The notes: generated by a model not told the origin, from the letters alone. Positions 1 through 5,707 are shown, counted from the stretch's first letter. The stretch: 8,917 nt of DNA from Streptomyces aureocirculatus (GCF_000720475.1 NZ_JOAP01000097.1:1-8917), one strand, 5' to 3'. Numbers and translations: made by a program.

Positions 1-8
1 CCCCAGGA

Positions 9-26
9 GGGGCGGGTGGGTGGGGG
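9..26 (+). other. Putative G-quadruplex sequence
   Basis: Four runs of three or more G (9-12, 14-16, 18-20, 22-26) are separated by single-base loops C, T and T. This is the classic pattern for a very stable parallel quadruplex on the plus strand. A second, looser candidate lies at 102-130, with G4/G5 runs separated by loops of 3, 8 and 1 bases. Folding in vivo is inference. G runs arise by chance more often in high-GC genomes, but the single-base loops make this one stand out. Confidence 0.55.
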
Positions 27-31
27 AAGAA

Positions 32-105
32 GCCTGTCCGGCGTTTGAGGACGAGGGCCGCCAGGCCCGAAAAAGGGGGGGCCAGGGGCGCAGCCCCATA
101 TGGGG
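32..105. repeat. Streptomyces-type intergenic repeat with competing hairpins
   Basis: The stretch at 32-55 (GCCTGTCCGGCGTTTGAGGA and a few following bases) matches, from memory, a short sequence scattered in many copies between Streptomyces genes. It is often followed, as here, by a GGGGCGCAGCCCC hairpin (85-97). That hairpin shares its CCCC arm (94-97) with a perfect 12-bp palindrome, CCCCATATGGGG (94-105). GGGG(85-88) and GGGG(102-105) can therefore pair with the same C tract, giving two mutually exclusive stems. No coding potential is convincing in 1-159. The copy-number claim rests on recall, not a search. Confidence 0.55.
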
Positions 106-165
106 TGAGGGGTAGGAAAAGGGGTGGGGGAAGATCGCGGAGGAGGGCGGGCTACGCTCGTGGGC

Positions 166-498
166 ATGAAACGCAGCGTGCTGACCCGCTACCGGGTAAT
201 GGCCTACGTCACCGCCGTCATGTTGCTGGTCCTGTGCGCCTGCATGGTGGCGAAGTACGGCTTCGACAAGGGCGAGGACCTGACGCTCGCGGTCTCGCAG
301 ATCCACGGCGTCCTCTTCATCATCTACCTGGTCTTCGCCTTCGACCTCGGCTCCAAGGCGAAGTGGCCGTTCGGCAAGCTGCTCTGGGTCCTGGTGTCCG
401 GCACCATCCCGACGGCCGCGTTCTTCGTCGAGCGCAAGGTCGTACGCGAGGTCGAGCCCCTTCTCACGGACGCGCCGCCCCCGCTCGCCAAGGCCTGA
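166..498 (+). CDS. DUF3817 family integral membrane protein
   Basis: This is a small membrane protein of 110 residues with no known biochemical role. It matches the DUF3817 family, short proteins with three predicted helices. I place the helices at about residues 9-28, 41-60 and 69-88. Family-like features are the LTRYRVMAYVT entry to helix 1, the QIHGVL motif around H47 in helix 2, and VSGTIPTAAFFVER at the end of helix 3. The tail is short, charged, then Pro-rich. The ATG at 166 is chosen because homologues I recall begin MK-SVLTRYR. An AGGAGGG sequence at 141-147 lies rather far from it (18 nt), so the in-frame GTG at 160, two codons earlier, is a real alternative with better spacing. The gene is followed by its own terminator and is probably monocistronic. 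Its position before icmA looks like conserved chromosomal order rather than shared function. The family call is firm; the function is unknown. Confidence 0.85.
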   Translation: MKRSVLTRYRVMAYVTAVMLLVLCACMVAKYGFDKGEDLTLAVSQIHGVLFIIYLVFAFDLGSKAKWPFGKLLWVLVSGTIPTAAFFVERKVVREVEPLLTDAPPPLAKA

Positions 499-503
499 GC
501 CAC

Positions 504-526
504 CCGCCGGGGCCACGCCCCGGCGG
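504..526 (+). terminator. Strong intrinsic terminator-like hairpin
   Basis: A perfect 10-bp GC-only stem (504-513 with 517-526) closes a CAC loop and is followed by TCTT, starting 5 nt after the stop codon of the DUF3817 gene. The U tract is poor, as usual in Streptomyces. It sits just upstream of the icmA promoter and should isolate icmA from read-through. Confidence 0.8.
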
Positions 527-533
527 TCTTCCC

Positions 534-563
534 TGGACATTTACTAGGACGTCCAAGTAAATT
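534..563 (+). promoter_or_regulatory. Candidate icmA promoter giving a leaderless mRNA
   Basis: TGGACA (534-539) and TAAATT (558-563) resemble the -35 and -10 hexamers of a major sigma-factor promoter, with an 18-bp spacer. Transcription would begin about seven bases after the -10, at 570-571, on or next to the A of the icmA ATG. This fits the translation context: the only purine-rich stretch, GAGGG (565-569), is one base from the ATG and too close to serve as a ribosome binding site. Leaderless mRNAs are common in Streptomyces. The promoter call is inference from sequence. Confidence 0.6.
539..562. promoter_or_regulatory. 24-bp near-perfect palindrome, candidate operator of icmA
   Basis: The outer arms ATTTACT (539-545) and AGTAAAT (556-562) and the core GGACGTCC (547-554) form a dyad centred between 550 and 551. 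Only the symmetric pair 546/555 (A and A) fails to match. The site fills the promoter spacer and runs into the -10 hexamer, so a dimeric repressor bound here would block RNA polymerase. I cannot name the regulator. A TetR, GntR or MarR-family protein sensing an acyl-CoA or branched-chain metabolite is a guess from the gene's role. Confidence 0.7.
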
Positions 564-570
564 CGAGGGT

Positions 571-2271
571 ATGGACGCTGAAGCCATCGAGGAGGGCCGC
601 CGTCGCTGGCAGGCCCGGTACGACGCCGCGAAGAAGCGCGACGCCGATTTCACGACGCTCTCCGGTGACCCGGTCGAGCCTGCCTACGGGCCCCGGCCCG
701 GGGACACGTACGAGGGCTTCGAGCGGATCGGCTGGCCGGGCGAGTATCCGTACACGCGCGGCCTCTACGCCACCGGCTACCGCGGTCGTACGTGGACGAT
801 CCGCCAGTTCGCGGGCTTCGGCAACGCCGAGCAGACGAACGAGCGGTACAAAATGATCCTCGCCGCGGGCGGCGGCGGTCTGAGCGTCGCCTTCGACATG
901 CCGACCCTCATGGGCCGCGACTCCGACGACCCCCGCTCCCTCGGCGAGGTCGGCCACTGCGGCGTCGCCATCGACTCCGCCGCCGACATGGAGGTCCTCT
1001 TCAAGGACATCCCGCTCGGTGACGTCACGACGTCCATGACGATCAGCGGCCCCGCCGTCCCCGTCTTCTGTATGTACCTGGTCGCCGCCGAGCGGCAGGG
1101 CATCGACCCGGCCGTGCTCAACGGCACGCTCCAGACCGACATCTTCAAGGAGTACATCGCCCAGAAGGAGTGGCTCTTCGAACCCGAGCCGCACCTGCGC
1201 CTCATCGGCGACCTGATGGAGCACTGCGCCCGCGACATCCCCGCGTACAAGCCGCTCTCGGTGTCCGGGTACCACATCCGCGAGGCCGGGGCGACGGCCG
1301 CGCAGGAACTCGCGTACACCCTCGCGGACGGCTTCGGGTACGTGGAGCTGGGCCTGAGCCGCGGCCTCGACGTCGATGTCTTCGCCCCCGGACTCTCCTT
1401 CTTCTTCGACGCCCACGTGGACTTCTTCGAAGAGATCGCCAAGTTCCGCGCGGCCCGCAGGATCTGGGCCCGCTGGATGCGCGAGGTGTACGAGGCGAAG
1501 TCCGAGAAGGCGCAGTGGCTGCGGTTCCACACGCAGACGGCGGGTGTCTCCCTGACCGCCCAGCAGCCGTACAACAACGTGGTCCGCACGGCCGTGGAGG
1601 CCCTCGCCGCCGTCCTCGGCGGCACCAACTCCCTGCACACCAACGCCCTCGACGAGACCCTCGCCCTGCCCAGCGAGCAGGCCGCCGAGATCGCGCTGCG
1701 CACCCAGCAGGTCCTGATGGAGGAGACCGGCGTCGCCAACGTCGCCGACCCCCTCGGCGGCTCCTGGTACGTGGAGCAGCTCACCGACCGCATCGAGGCC
1801 GACGCCGAGAAGATCTTCGACCAGATCAAGGAGCGGGGCCGTCGTGCGCACCCCGACGGGCAGCACCCCATCGGGCCCGTCACCTCCGGCATCCTGCGCG
1901 GCATAGAGGACGGCTGGTTCACCGGCGAGATCGCCGAGTCCGCCTTCACCTACCAGCGGGCCCTGGAGAAGGGCGAGAAGCGGGTCGTCGGCGTCAACGT
2001 CCACCACGGCTCCGTGACCGGCGACCTGGAGATCCTGCGCGTCAGCCACGAGGTCGAGCGCGAGCAGGTGCGCGCCCTCGTGGAGCGCAAGGCCGCCCGG
2101 GACGACGCGCGGGTCCGCTCCTGCCTGGACGCGATGCTCGCCGCCGCGCGGGACGGCTCCAACATGATCGCCCCCATGCTGGACGCCGTCCGGGCCGAGG
2201 CCACCCTAGGGGAGATCTGCGGGGTCCTGCGGGACGAGTGGGGTGTGTACGTGGAGCCGCCGGGCTTCTAG
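571..2271 (+). CDS. icmA: Isobutyryl-CoA mutase large (substrate-binding) subunit IcmA
   Basis: Catalyses the reversible coenzyme-B12-dependent rearrangement of isobutyryl-CoA to n-butyryl-CoA. It connects valine breakdown with butyryl/ethylmalonyl-CoA supply for polyketides and fatty acids. At 566 residues it matches the known Streptomyces IcmA length and, from memory, is nearly colinear with it. It is a TIM-barrel acyl-CoA mutase alpha domain: TIRQFAGFGNAEQTN at 76-90, GGGGLSVAFDMPT at 100-112, a LGGTNSLHTNALDE-like stretch mid-protein, and a C-terminal VYVEPPGF. F80 and Q198 (in EYIAQKE) replace the Tyr and Arg that hold the methylmalonyl carboxylate in methylmalonyl-CoA mutase. This is the established IcmA signature. 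A107, rather than Asp, argues against 2-hydroxyisobutyryl-CoA mutase. The B12-binding domain is absent; the partner IcmB must be encoded elsewhere, as in other Streptomyces. The ATG is fixed by family alignment and probably starts a leaderless mRNA. The gene looks monocistronic. Confidence 0.96.
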   Translation: MDAEAIEEGRRRWQARYDAAKKRDADFTTLSGDPVEPAYGPRPGDTYEGFERIGWPGEYPYTRGLYATGYRGRTWTIRQFAGFGNAEQTNERYKMILAAGGGGLSVAFDMPTLMGRDSDDPRSLGEVGHCGVAIDSAADMEVLFKDIPLGDVTTSMTISGPAVPVFCMYLVAAERQGIDPAVLNGTLQTDIFKEYIAQKEWLFEPEPHLRLIGDLMEHCARDIPAYKPLSVSGYHIREAGATAAQELAYTLADGFGYVELGLSRGLDVDVFAPGLSFFFDAHVDFFEEIAKFRAARRIWARWMREVYEAKSEKAQWLRFHTQTAGVSLTAQQPYNNVVRTAVEALAAVLGGTNSLHTNALDETLALPSEQAAEIALRTQQVLMEETGVANVADPLGGSWYVEQLTDRIEADAEKIFDQIKERGRRAHPDGQHPIGPVTSGILRGIEDGWFTGEIAESAFTYQRALEKGEKRVVGVNVHHGSVTGDLEILRVSHEVEREQVRALVERKAARDDARVRSCLDAMLAAARDGSNMIAPMLDAVRAEATLGEICGVLRDEWGVYVEPPGF

Positions 2272-2285
2272 CCTCCCCCTTGGCC

Positions 2286-2304
2286 CGCCCGCTCTCAGCG
2301 GGCG
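2286..2304. terminator. Hairpin between convergent genes, possible bidirectional terminator
   Basis: CGCCCGC (2286-2292) pairs perfectly with GCGGGCG (2298-2304) around a TCTCA loop. It begins 15 nt after the icmA stop and overlaps the last codons and stop of the leftward gene ending at 2295. There is no clear U tract on either side. Its location between converging genes suggests it stops transcription both ways. Confidence 0.55.
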
Positions 2305-2579
2305 CCCCGTAGGCGCTGCGCGTGCAGGCGGGCCAGGGCCAGGAGCTGGCGGTGCTCCCAGGCCGTGGCCCGGCGCAGGTGCCGGAAGTGGACCCGCCAG
2401 GTCATGCCCGTGGGCCGGTCCAGGACCACGAACGCGCCGTCCACCTCCCGTACGGTGCCCGGCATGTCGTACGTCCGGTCGAAGACCACCGTTGCGGGGT
2501 GAATCTCCGCGGGCGTGCTGAACATCGCCGTCCGCTGCGCCCGGCTCCTCGGGGTGGCCATCGGGTGGTGGGCGGTCAC
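2295..2579 (-). CDS. Small conserved hypothetical protein, probable SH3-like fold
   Basis: This 94-residue protein has no recognised function. The first 30 residues are variable and Arg/Ser/Ala-rich. The core (about 30-90) carries a GTV-REVDGAFVVLDRP-x-GMTWRVHFRHLRRAT pattern of short beta-strands that suggests a small barrel, and it ends in a basic helix. The GTG start at 2579 overlaps the stop of the upstream gene (GTGA), so translation is coupled. A GGGGTGAG sequence just upstream inside that gene can also recruit ribosomes. An internal ATG at 2561, six codons in, is an alternative start. The core aligns with the product of the upstream gene (spacing, G, W, V and RxAT positions), which suggests an old tandem duplication. 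The two genes form a leftward operon divergent from the XRE/DUF397 genes, so a role in that module is possible but unproven. Confidence 0.75.
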   Translation of the reverse strand: MTAHHPMATPRSRAQRTAMFSTPAEIHPATVVFDRTYDMPGTVREVDGAFVVLDRPTGMTWRVHFRHLRRATAWEHRQLLALARLHAQRLRGAR

Positions 2580-2797
2580 AGCAGCTCACCCCGGCTGCGG
2601 GCGTTCGCCCTCGCGGCGCGCGCCCGCAACTGCTGCGCCGGGGTGGCCAACCGCACGTCCTCCGGTGCCACGGTCCACTCCCGCCCGCCCGCTATCGGAC
2701 GCAGGGACCAGACCCCGCACCACTCGCCCCGGAACTCACCGATCAGGTCACGTGAGATGTCCAGGAGGAGGGTGCCTCGTGGGGGGATGTCGACCAT
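2576..2797 (-). CDS. Small conserved hypothetical protein, paralogue-like to the next gene
   Basis: This 73-residue protein of unknown function is first in a two-gene leftward operon. The ATG at 2797 has a good ribosome binding site, GGAGAGG, eight bases upstream (2806-2812 on the plus strand). The body reads as a short beta-rich domain, LLLDISRDLIGEFRGEW followed by VWSLRPIAGGREWTV. It then has VRLATPAQQLRARAARAN, an Ala/Arg-rich helix. The GGREW segment followed by a V-RLAT stretch recurs, as I recall, in small Streptomyces proteins encoded near DUF5753/DUF397 genes. The stop overlaps the start of the following gene by four bases. It is divergent from the XRE regulator with 94 bp between starts, so the two probably share an operator region. 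Being real is likely (good start, coupling, codon bias); function cannot be stated. Confidence 0.75.
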   Translation of the reverse strand: MVDIPPRGTLLLDISRDLIGEFRGEWCGVWSLRPIAGGREWTVAPEDVRLATPAQQLRARAARANARSRGELL

Positions 2798-2891
2798 CTT
2801 TCGTACCTCTCCGTAGCGAATCCACTACCAAGGGGTGTCAGCGTGACCTACGTTGGGAGAACCATTCAACGTGGACGCTGGGGAGGGAAAG
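2798..2891. promoter_or_regulatory. Divergent promoter region of the XRE/DUF397 module
   Basis: This 94-bp region separates the leftward small operon from the regulator. Two dyads stand out: GTAG-8-CTAC at 2813-2828, with additional matching inner pairs, and GTCA-GCG-TGAC at 2837-2847. TACGTT at 2849-2854 fits a -10 hexamer for the rightward gene, but I see no good -35. Autoregulation by the XRE protein at one of these dyads is inferred from how such divergent regulators normally behave. Confidence 0.4.
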
Positions 2892-3722
2892 TTGGTCAAC
2901 CGCAAGGAGCTGGACCCGGACAGCTCGCCCAAGGCCGCCTTCGGTGCGCGTTTGCGCAGTTGGCGTGAGGAGCGGGGCTGGACCCAGGACGAGCTTGCCG
3001 AACGTATGGGGTATTCCAGTACGCACCTCTCGTCAATCGAAACTGGACGAAAAGCGCCAACCTTGCGCCTGGCGCGGCGTGCTGACGTGGCCTTCGGCGC
3101 CGAGGAGACGTTCGAGCGGGCGTGGCGCGTGGTGCGGAACGCGGGCCTGCTGGAGGGGTTCCCCCAGTTCGTGGACCACGAGGCGGAGGCTGCGGAGATC
3201 CGCCTCTACGAGGTGGGTGTCATTCCTGGGCTGCTCCAGACGCCGGAGTACGCGACGGTTCTGGCGGAGGGCGCCCTCAAGCGGGGAGCGATCTCCAGTG
3301 AGCAGGCGGAGGAGCGGATCACGCTCGTGGCCGAGCGGCAGACCACCCTCGTGCGGACCCCGCCGCCGCTGGTCTTCGCGATGCTGGACGAGAGCTGCAT
3401 CCGTCGTCCCATCGGCGAACCCGCCATCATGAGTGCGCAGTTGGACCGAATCCTTGAGTTCGCGGAGCTGCCCAACACCGTGCTTCAAGTCGTACCGTTC
3501 GACATGGGGGCACGCCGCCCGTTCGATCTGCCGGTAACCCTGCTCACCCTGCCGGACCGCTCGCTCATGTCGTACGCCGAATCCGCCCAGCGAGGCCATC
3601 TGGAACGCGACAGCACATTCGTTCTACCGCTGCTGACGGCCTACCATCAGCTACAGGCCGAAGCCCCATCTCAGGCGGCATCCGTGGCCATGCTCAACCA
3701 GTTACGAAAGGGCATCTCGTGA
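2892..3722 (+). CDS. XRE-family regulator with DUF5753 domain (WhiJ-like)
   Basis: This is a DNA-binding regulator of 276 residues. Residues 16-68 form the helix-turn-helix (FGARLRSWREERGWTQDEL then YSSTHLSSIETGRKAPTL). Residues 88-270 form DUF5753, with its typical EVGVIPGLLQTPEYA (107-121), DESCIRRPIG (166-175) and LQVVPFDMGARRPFDL (198-213). Such proteins pair with a small DUF397 protein in Streptomyces. The best studied is WhiJ, which represses development, and another pair has been reported to behave like a toxin-antitoxin. The TTG start at 2892 is chosen because GGGAGGG lies at 2881-2887 with ideal spacing and homologues I recall begin MVNRKELDP. TTG 2853 and GTG 2871 are in-frame alternatives. 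Leu271 is encoded by TTA (3702-3704). The stop overlaps the GTG of the next gene (GTGA). Codon use is less G/C-biased than in icmA or the glycosyltransferase. The target genes and ligand are unknown. Confidence 0.9.
   Translation: MVNRKELDPDSSPKAAFGARLRSWREERGWTQDELAERMGYSSTHLSSIETGRKAPTLRLARRADVAFGAEETFERAWRVVRNAGLLEGFPQFVDHEAEAAEIRLYEVGVIPGLLQTPEYATVLAEGALKRGAISSEQAEERITLVAERQTTLVRTPPPLVFAMLDESCIRRPIGEPAIMSAQLDRILEFAELPNTVLQVVPFDMGARRPFDLPVTLLTLPDRSLMSYAESAQRGHLERDSTFVLPLLTAYHQLQAEAPSQAASVAMLNQLRKGIS
3702..3704 (+). promoter_or_regulatory. TTA codon, likely bldA-dependent control point
   Basis: This in-frame TTA codes for Leu271 of the XRE regulator, six codons from its end. In Streptomyces, TTA is read only by the bldA tRNA, which accumulates late in development. 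A ribosome stalled here would be 15 nt from the GTGA junction where the first DUF397 gene starts. Downstream translation may therefore depend on bldA more than the regulator itself does. It is the only in-frame TTA I found in any gene of the window. Confidence 0.75.
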
Positions 3723-3928
3723 CGACCCGAAACCCCCTCTGGTTCACGTCCTCGTACAGCAACAACGGCGGTCAGTGCATCGAGATCGCCGCCAACCTCG
3801 TCGCCGCACACGGCATAGTCCCCGTACGCGACTCCAAGCACCCGAACGGGCCGGTTCTGACCGTCCACGCCGAGGCGTTTTCGTCCTTCGTGGGTGGCCT
3901 GAAGACCGGGCAGTTCGGCACAGTCTGA
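3719..3928 (+). CDS. DUF397 protein, first copy
   Basis: This 69-residue protein of the DUF397 family is the usual partner of DUF5753-containing XRE regulators. The conserved pattern is complete: WFTSSYSNNGGQCIEIA (8-24), IVPVRDSKHPNGPVL (33-47), then a helix with F54 and F57. The GTG start overlaps the regulator's TGA, and AAAGGG (3707-3712) lies six bases upstream, so translation is coupled. The SSYS-N-GG-C-E and VPVRDSK motifs are diagnostic of the family. The molecular role is not settled: members have been linked to developmental control around whiJ, and a pair elsewhere was described as toxin (DUF397) and antitoxin (XRE). Its C-terminal tail (GQFGTV) differs from that of the second copy. 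Confidence 0.92.
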   Translation: MTTRNPLWFTSSYSNNGGQCIEIAANLVAAHGIVPVRDSKHPNGPVLTVHAEAFSSFVGGLKTGQFGTV

Positions 3929-4130
3929 AGGACCTCTCGTGACTACCGAGTCCCCGCATTGGTTCTCATCCTCGTACAGCGACAACGGCGGCGCCTGCAT
4001 CGAGATCGCCGCCAACCTCATCCCCGTACGCGGCATAGTCCCCGTACGCGACTCCAAGCTCCCGAACAGCCCGGTCCTGGACGTCAGCGCTCAGGTGTTC
4101 GCCCACTTTGTGGACGGCGTGAAGGGATAC
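3719..4130 (+). repeat. Tandem gene duplication, 220-bp period
   Basis: The two DUF397 genes form a direct repeat offset by 220 bp. The best conserved blocks are a 24-bp identity beginning at 3776 and 3996 (CIEIAANL) and a 29-bp identity beginning at 3811 and 4031 (HGIVPVRDSK/RGIVPVRDSK region). Identity fades over the last 25-30 bp of each gene. Confidence 0.85.
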
Positions 4131-4154
4131 CGCCTGTTCAGGAGCCTTGGATGA
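3939..4154 (+). CDS. DUF397 protein, second tandem copy
   Basis: This 71-residue DUF397 protein is about two-thirds identical to the preceding one over residues 1-62 (42 of 62 by hand alignment). WFSSSYSDNGGACIEIA and IVPVRDSKLPNSPVL match it, while the tail (GYRLFRSLG) diverges. The GTG start follows AAGGA (3928-3932) by six bases, and the leader CTCTCGTGAC resembles that of copy one, so the duplication included the translation start. There are only 10 nt between the genes, so they are co-transcribed. At the position of VAAH in copy one it reads IPVR, made by an 11-bp internal repeat (4022-4032 and 4040-4050). Retained reading frame with diverged tail suggests both copies are in use, possibly with different partners. 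The gene ends 38 bp from the convergent sensor kinase, with no convincing terminator between. Confidence 0.92.
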   Translation: MTTESPHWFSSSYSDNGGACIEIAANLIPVRGIVPVRDSKLPNSPVLDVSAQVFAHFVDGVKGYRLFRSLG

Positions 4155-4192
4155 GGGTATTCACAAGGTAGGACGGAGGCGGGCGGGGAAAC

Positions 4193-5707
4193 TCATCGCT
4201 TGTCTCGAAGTCCGACGGAACCGGGCTCGTCGCCTGGCGTGCGCCACGTCAGGCGGAAGCGCGCACCCCCGCCGGGGGCGTGTTCCGCCGTCAGTTCGGC
4301 GCCGTGGGCGTGGGCGATCTGGCGTGCCATGGCCAGGCCCAGGCCCGAGCCAGGGAGCGCGCGGGCGCGCTCCGCGCGGTAGAAGCGGTCGAAGACGTGG
4401 GGGAGGTCCTCCGGGGCGATACCGGGGCCGTGGTCGCGGACGGTCAGGTCGGCGGAGGTGAGGGAGACCTCCACCAGCGAGCCCTCCGGGCTGAACTTCG
4501 CCGCGTCGTCCAGGAGGTTGGTGACCAGGCGGGAGAGGCGGGACGGGACTCCGGGGAGGGTGAGCGCGGCCGCGCCGGGGGCGGTGTCCAGGGTGAAGGC
4601 GATGGCGGGCCAGTGGCCCCGCGCGGCGTTCACCACGTGCTCCACCAGCGGCGCGACCCGCACCTCCTCCAGGAGCGGCTGCGGCTCCTCGTCGCGGGCC
4701 AGCTCGATCAGGTCGTTGACGAGGCCCGTCACCTCACGGAGCTGACGGCCGAGCGCCGCCGACGCCCGGTCCCGCTGCCCCGCCGTCAGGCGATCCGCAC
4801 GGGCCAGGAGTTCCGCGTTCGTACGCAGCGACGTGAGCGGCGTACGCAGCTCGTGGGAAGCGTCAGCCACGAGTCGGCGGCGCGCCGCGACCGACTCCTC
4901 CAGCTCACCGAGCATGGTGTTGAACGCCGTGGCGAGCCGCGTCACCTCGTCCTCGGTGCGCCCGCCGCGCCGTCCCGGCGGCAGCTCGATGCGGTGCCGG
5001 GCGTCCCGGGTCGTGGCGATGCGCTCCGCCGTCGCGGTGAGGCGCGCGACCGGCGCGAGGCCGGTGCGCGAGACCCAGTAGCCGCCGAGCGCGGACAAGA
5101 GCACGCCTGCGCCCCCCACCACCGAGAGGATCGCGGCGGTCTGCCGCACCCCGCGCTCGGCGATGTCGGCGCGCAGTGCCACCTGGAAGGCCGAGCCCTT
5201 GCCGTAGGTGGTGGTGAGCATGCGTCCCGGCTTGCCGTTGGGGAGGGTGAAGTTCGAGTAGTAGGGGGCAAGTTCGCCTGCCGCCACCTGCCGTGTCGCG
5301 CGGTCCACGGGCAGGAGGTACGGCTGCCTCGGGTCGTCGGCCGCGGCGGCGGGGACCACCTGCGCGCAGGCCGGGGCGCCCAGGAAGCGGCACTCGCCCG
5401 CGAGCACGCCGAAGTCCTGCTCCTCCTCGGCGCGGTGCTCCTGTGCGGCCAGGGTCGCGGACTGGGACAGGTTCTGGTCCAACTGCTGGTACAGCTTGTA
5501 GCGGAGTACGAAGAACGACGCCGTGCAGACGCAGATCGCGACCACCGCCACCGCGGCGGACGCGGCCACCGCGAGGCGGGTGCGCAGCGGGCGGCGGCGA
5601 CGCCAGCGGGCTCCGAGGGCGCGGCGGCCACGGCTGCCCCGGGGGGCGCGGCCACTGCCGGGGGCGCGGCCGCTTCCCGGGGCGCGGGAGGCGCTGGGGG
5701 CGCTCAC
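4193..5707 (-). CDS. Two-component sensor histidine kinase with altered N-box
   Basis: This 504-residue membrane kinase works with the response regulator upstream. It has a basic, repetitive N-terminus (PGSGRA repeats, then RWRRRR), TM1 at about 44-68, an extracytoplasmic sensor of about 120 residues with Cys106 and Cys114, TM2 at 190-212 and HAMP at 213-268. The dimerisation domain contains DASHELRTP with H285 as the phosphorylated residue. The ATPase domain is at about 385-488, with DHGPGI (G1, 425-430) and GSGLGLAMA (G2). The N-box reads NLLDDAAKFSP: Asp401 (codon 4505-4507) stands where the Mg-ATP-binding Asn is nearly always found. The GTG start at 5707 overlaps the regulator's stop (GTGA) with no ribosome binding site of its own, indicating coupling; an open frame further upstream merely overlaps the regulator gene. 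The layout resembles MprB-type kinases. The signal is unknown; the adjacent envelope-sugar genes suggest envelope status. Confidence 0.93.
   Translation of the reverse strand: MSAPSASRAPGSGRAPGSGRAPRGSRGRRALGARWRRRRPLRTRLAVAASAAVAVVAICVCTASFFVLRYKLYQQLDQNLSQSATLAAQEHRAEEEQDFGVLAGECRFLGAPACAQVVPAAAADDPRQPYLLPVDRATRQVAAGELAPYYSNFTLPNGKPGRMLTTTYGKGSAFQVALRADIAERGVRQTAAILSVVGGAGVLLSALGGYWVSRTGLAPVARLTATAERIATTRDARHRIELPPGRRGGRTEDEVTRLATAFNTMLGELEESVAARRRLVADASHELRTPLTSLRTNAELLARADRLTAGQRDRASAALGRQLREVTGLVNDLIELARDEEPQPLLEEVRVAPLVEHVVNAARGHWPAIAFTLDTAPGAAALTLPGVPSRLSRLVTNLLDDAAKFSPEGSLVEVSLTSADLTVRDHGPGIAPEDLPHVFDRFYRAERARALPGSGLGLAMARQIAHAHGAELTAEHAPGGGARFRLTWRTPGDEPGSVGLRDKR

Noticed and set aside
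544..2049. Long open frame (501 codons) antisense to icmA
   Set aside because: Product is Gly/Val/Asp/Leu-rich without motifs. It mirrors the codon bias of icmA on the other strand, a common artefact in high-GC genomes.
2515..3432. 305-codon plus-strand frame spanning the divergent region and the XRE gene
   Set aside because: Arg/Ser-rich shadow that overlaps genes with clear domains in other frames.
4145..4168. CCTTG...CAAGG stem between the second DUF397 gene and the kinase as terminator
   Set aside because: Only five base pairs with a 14-base loop; too weak to call.
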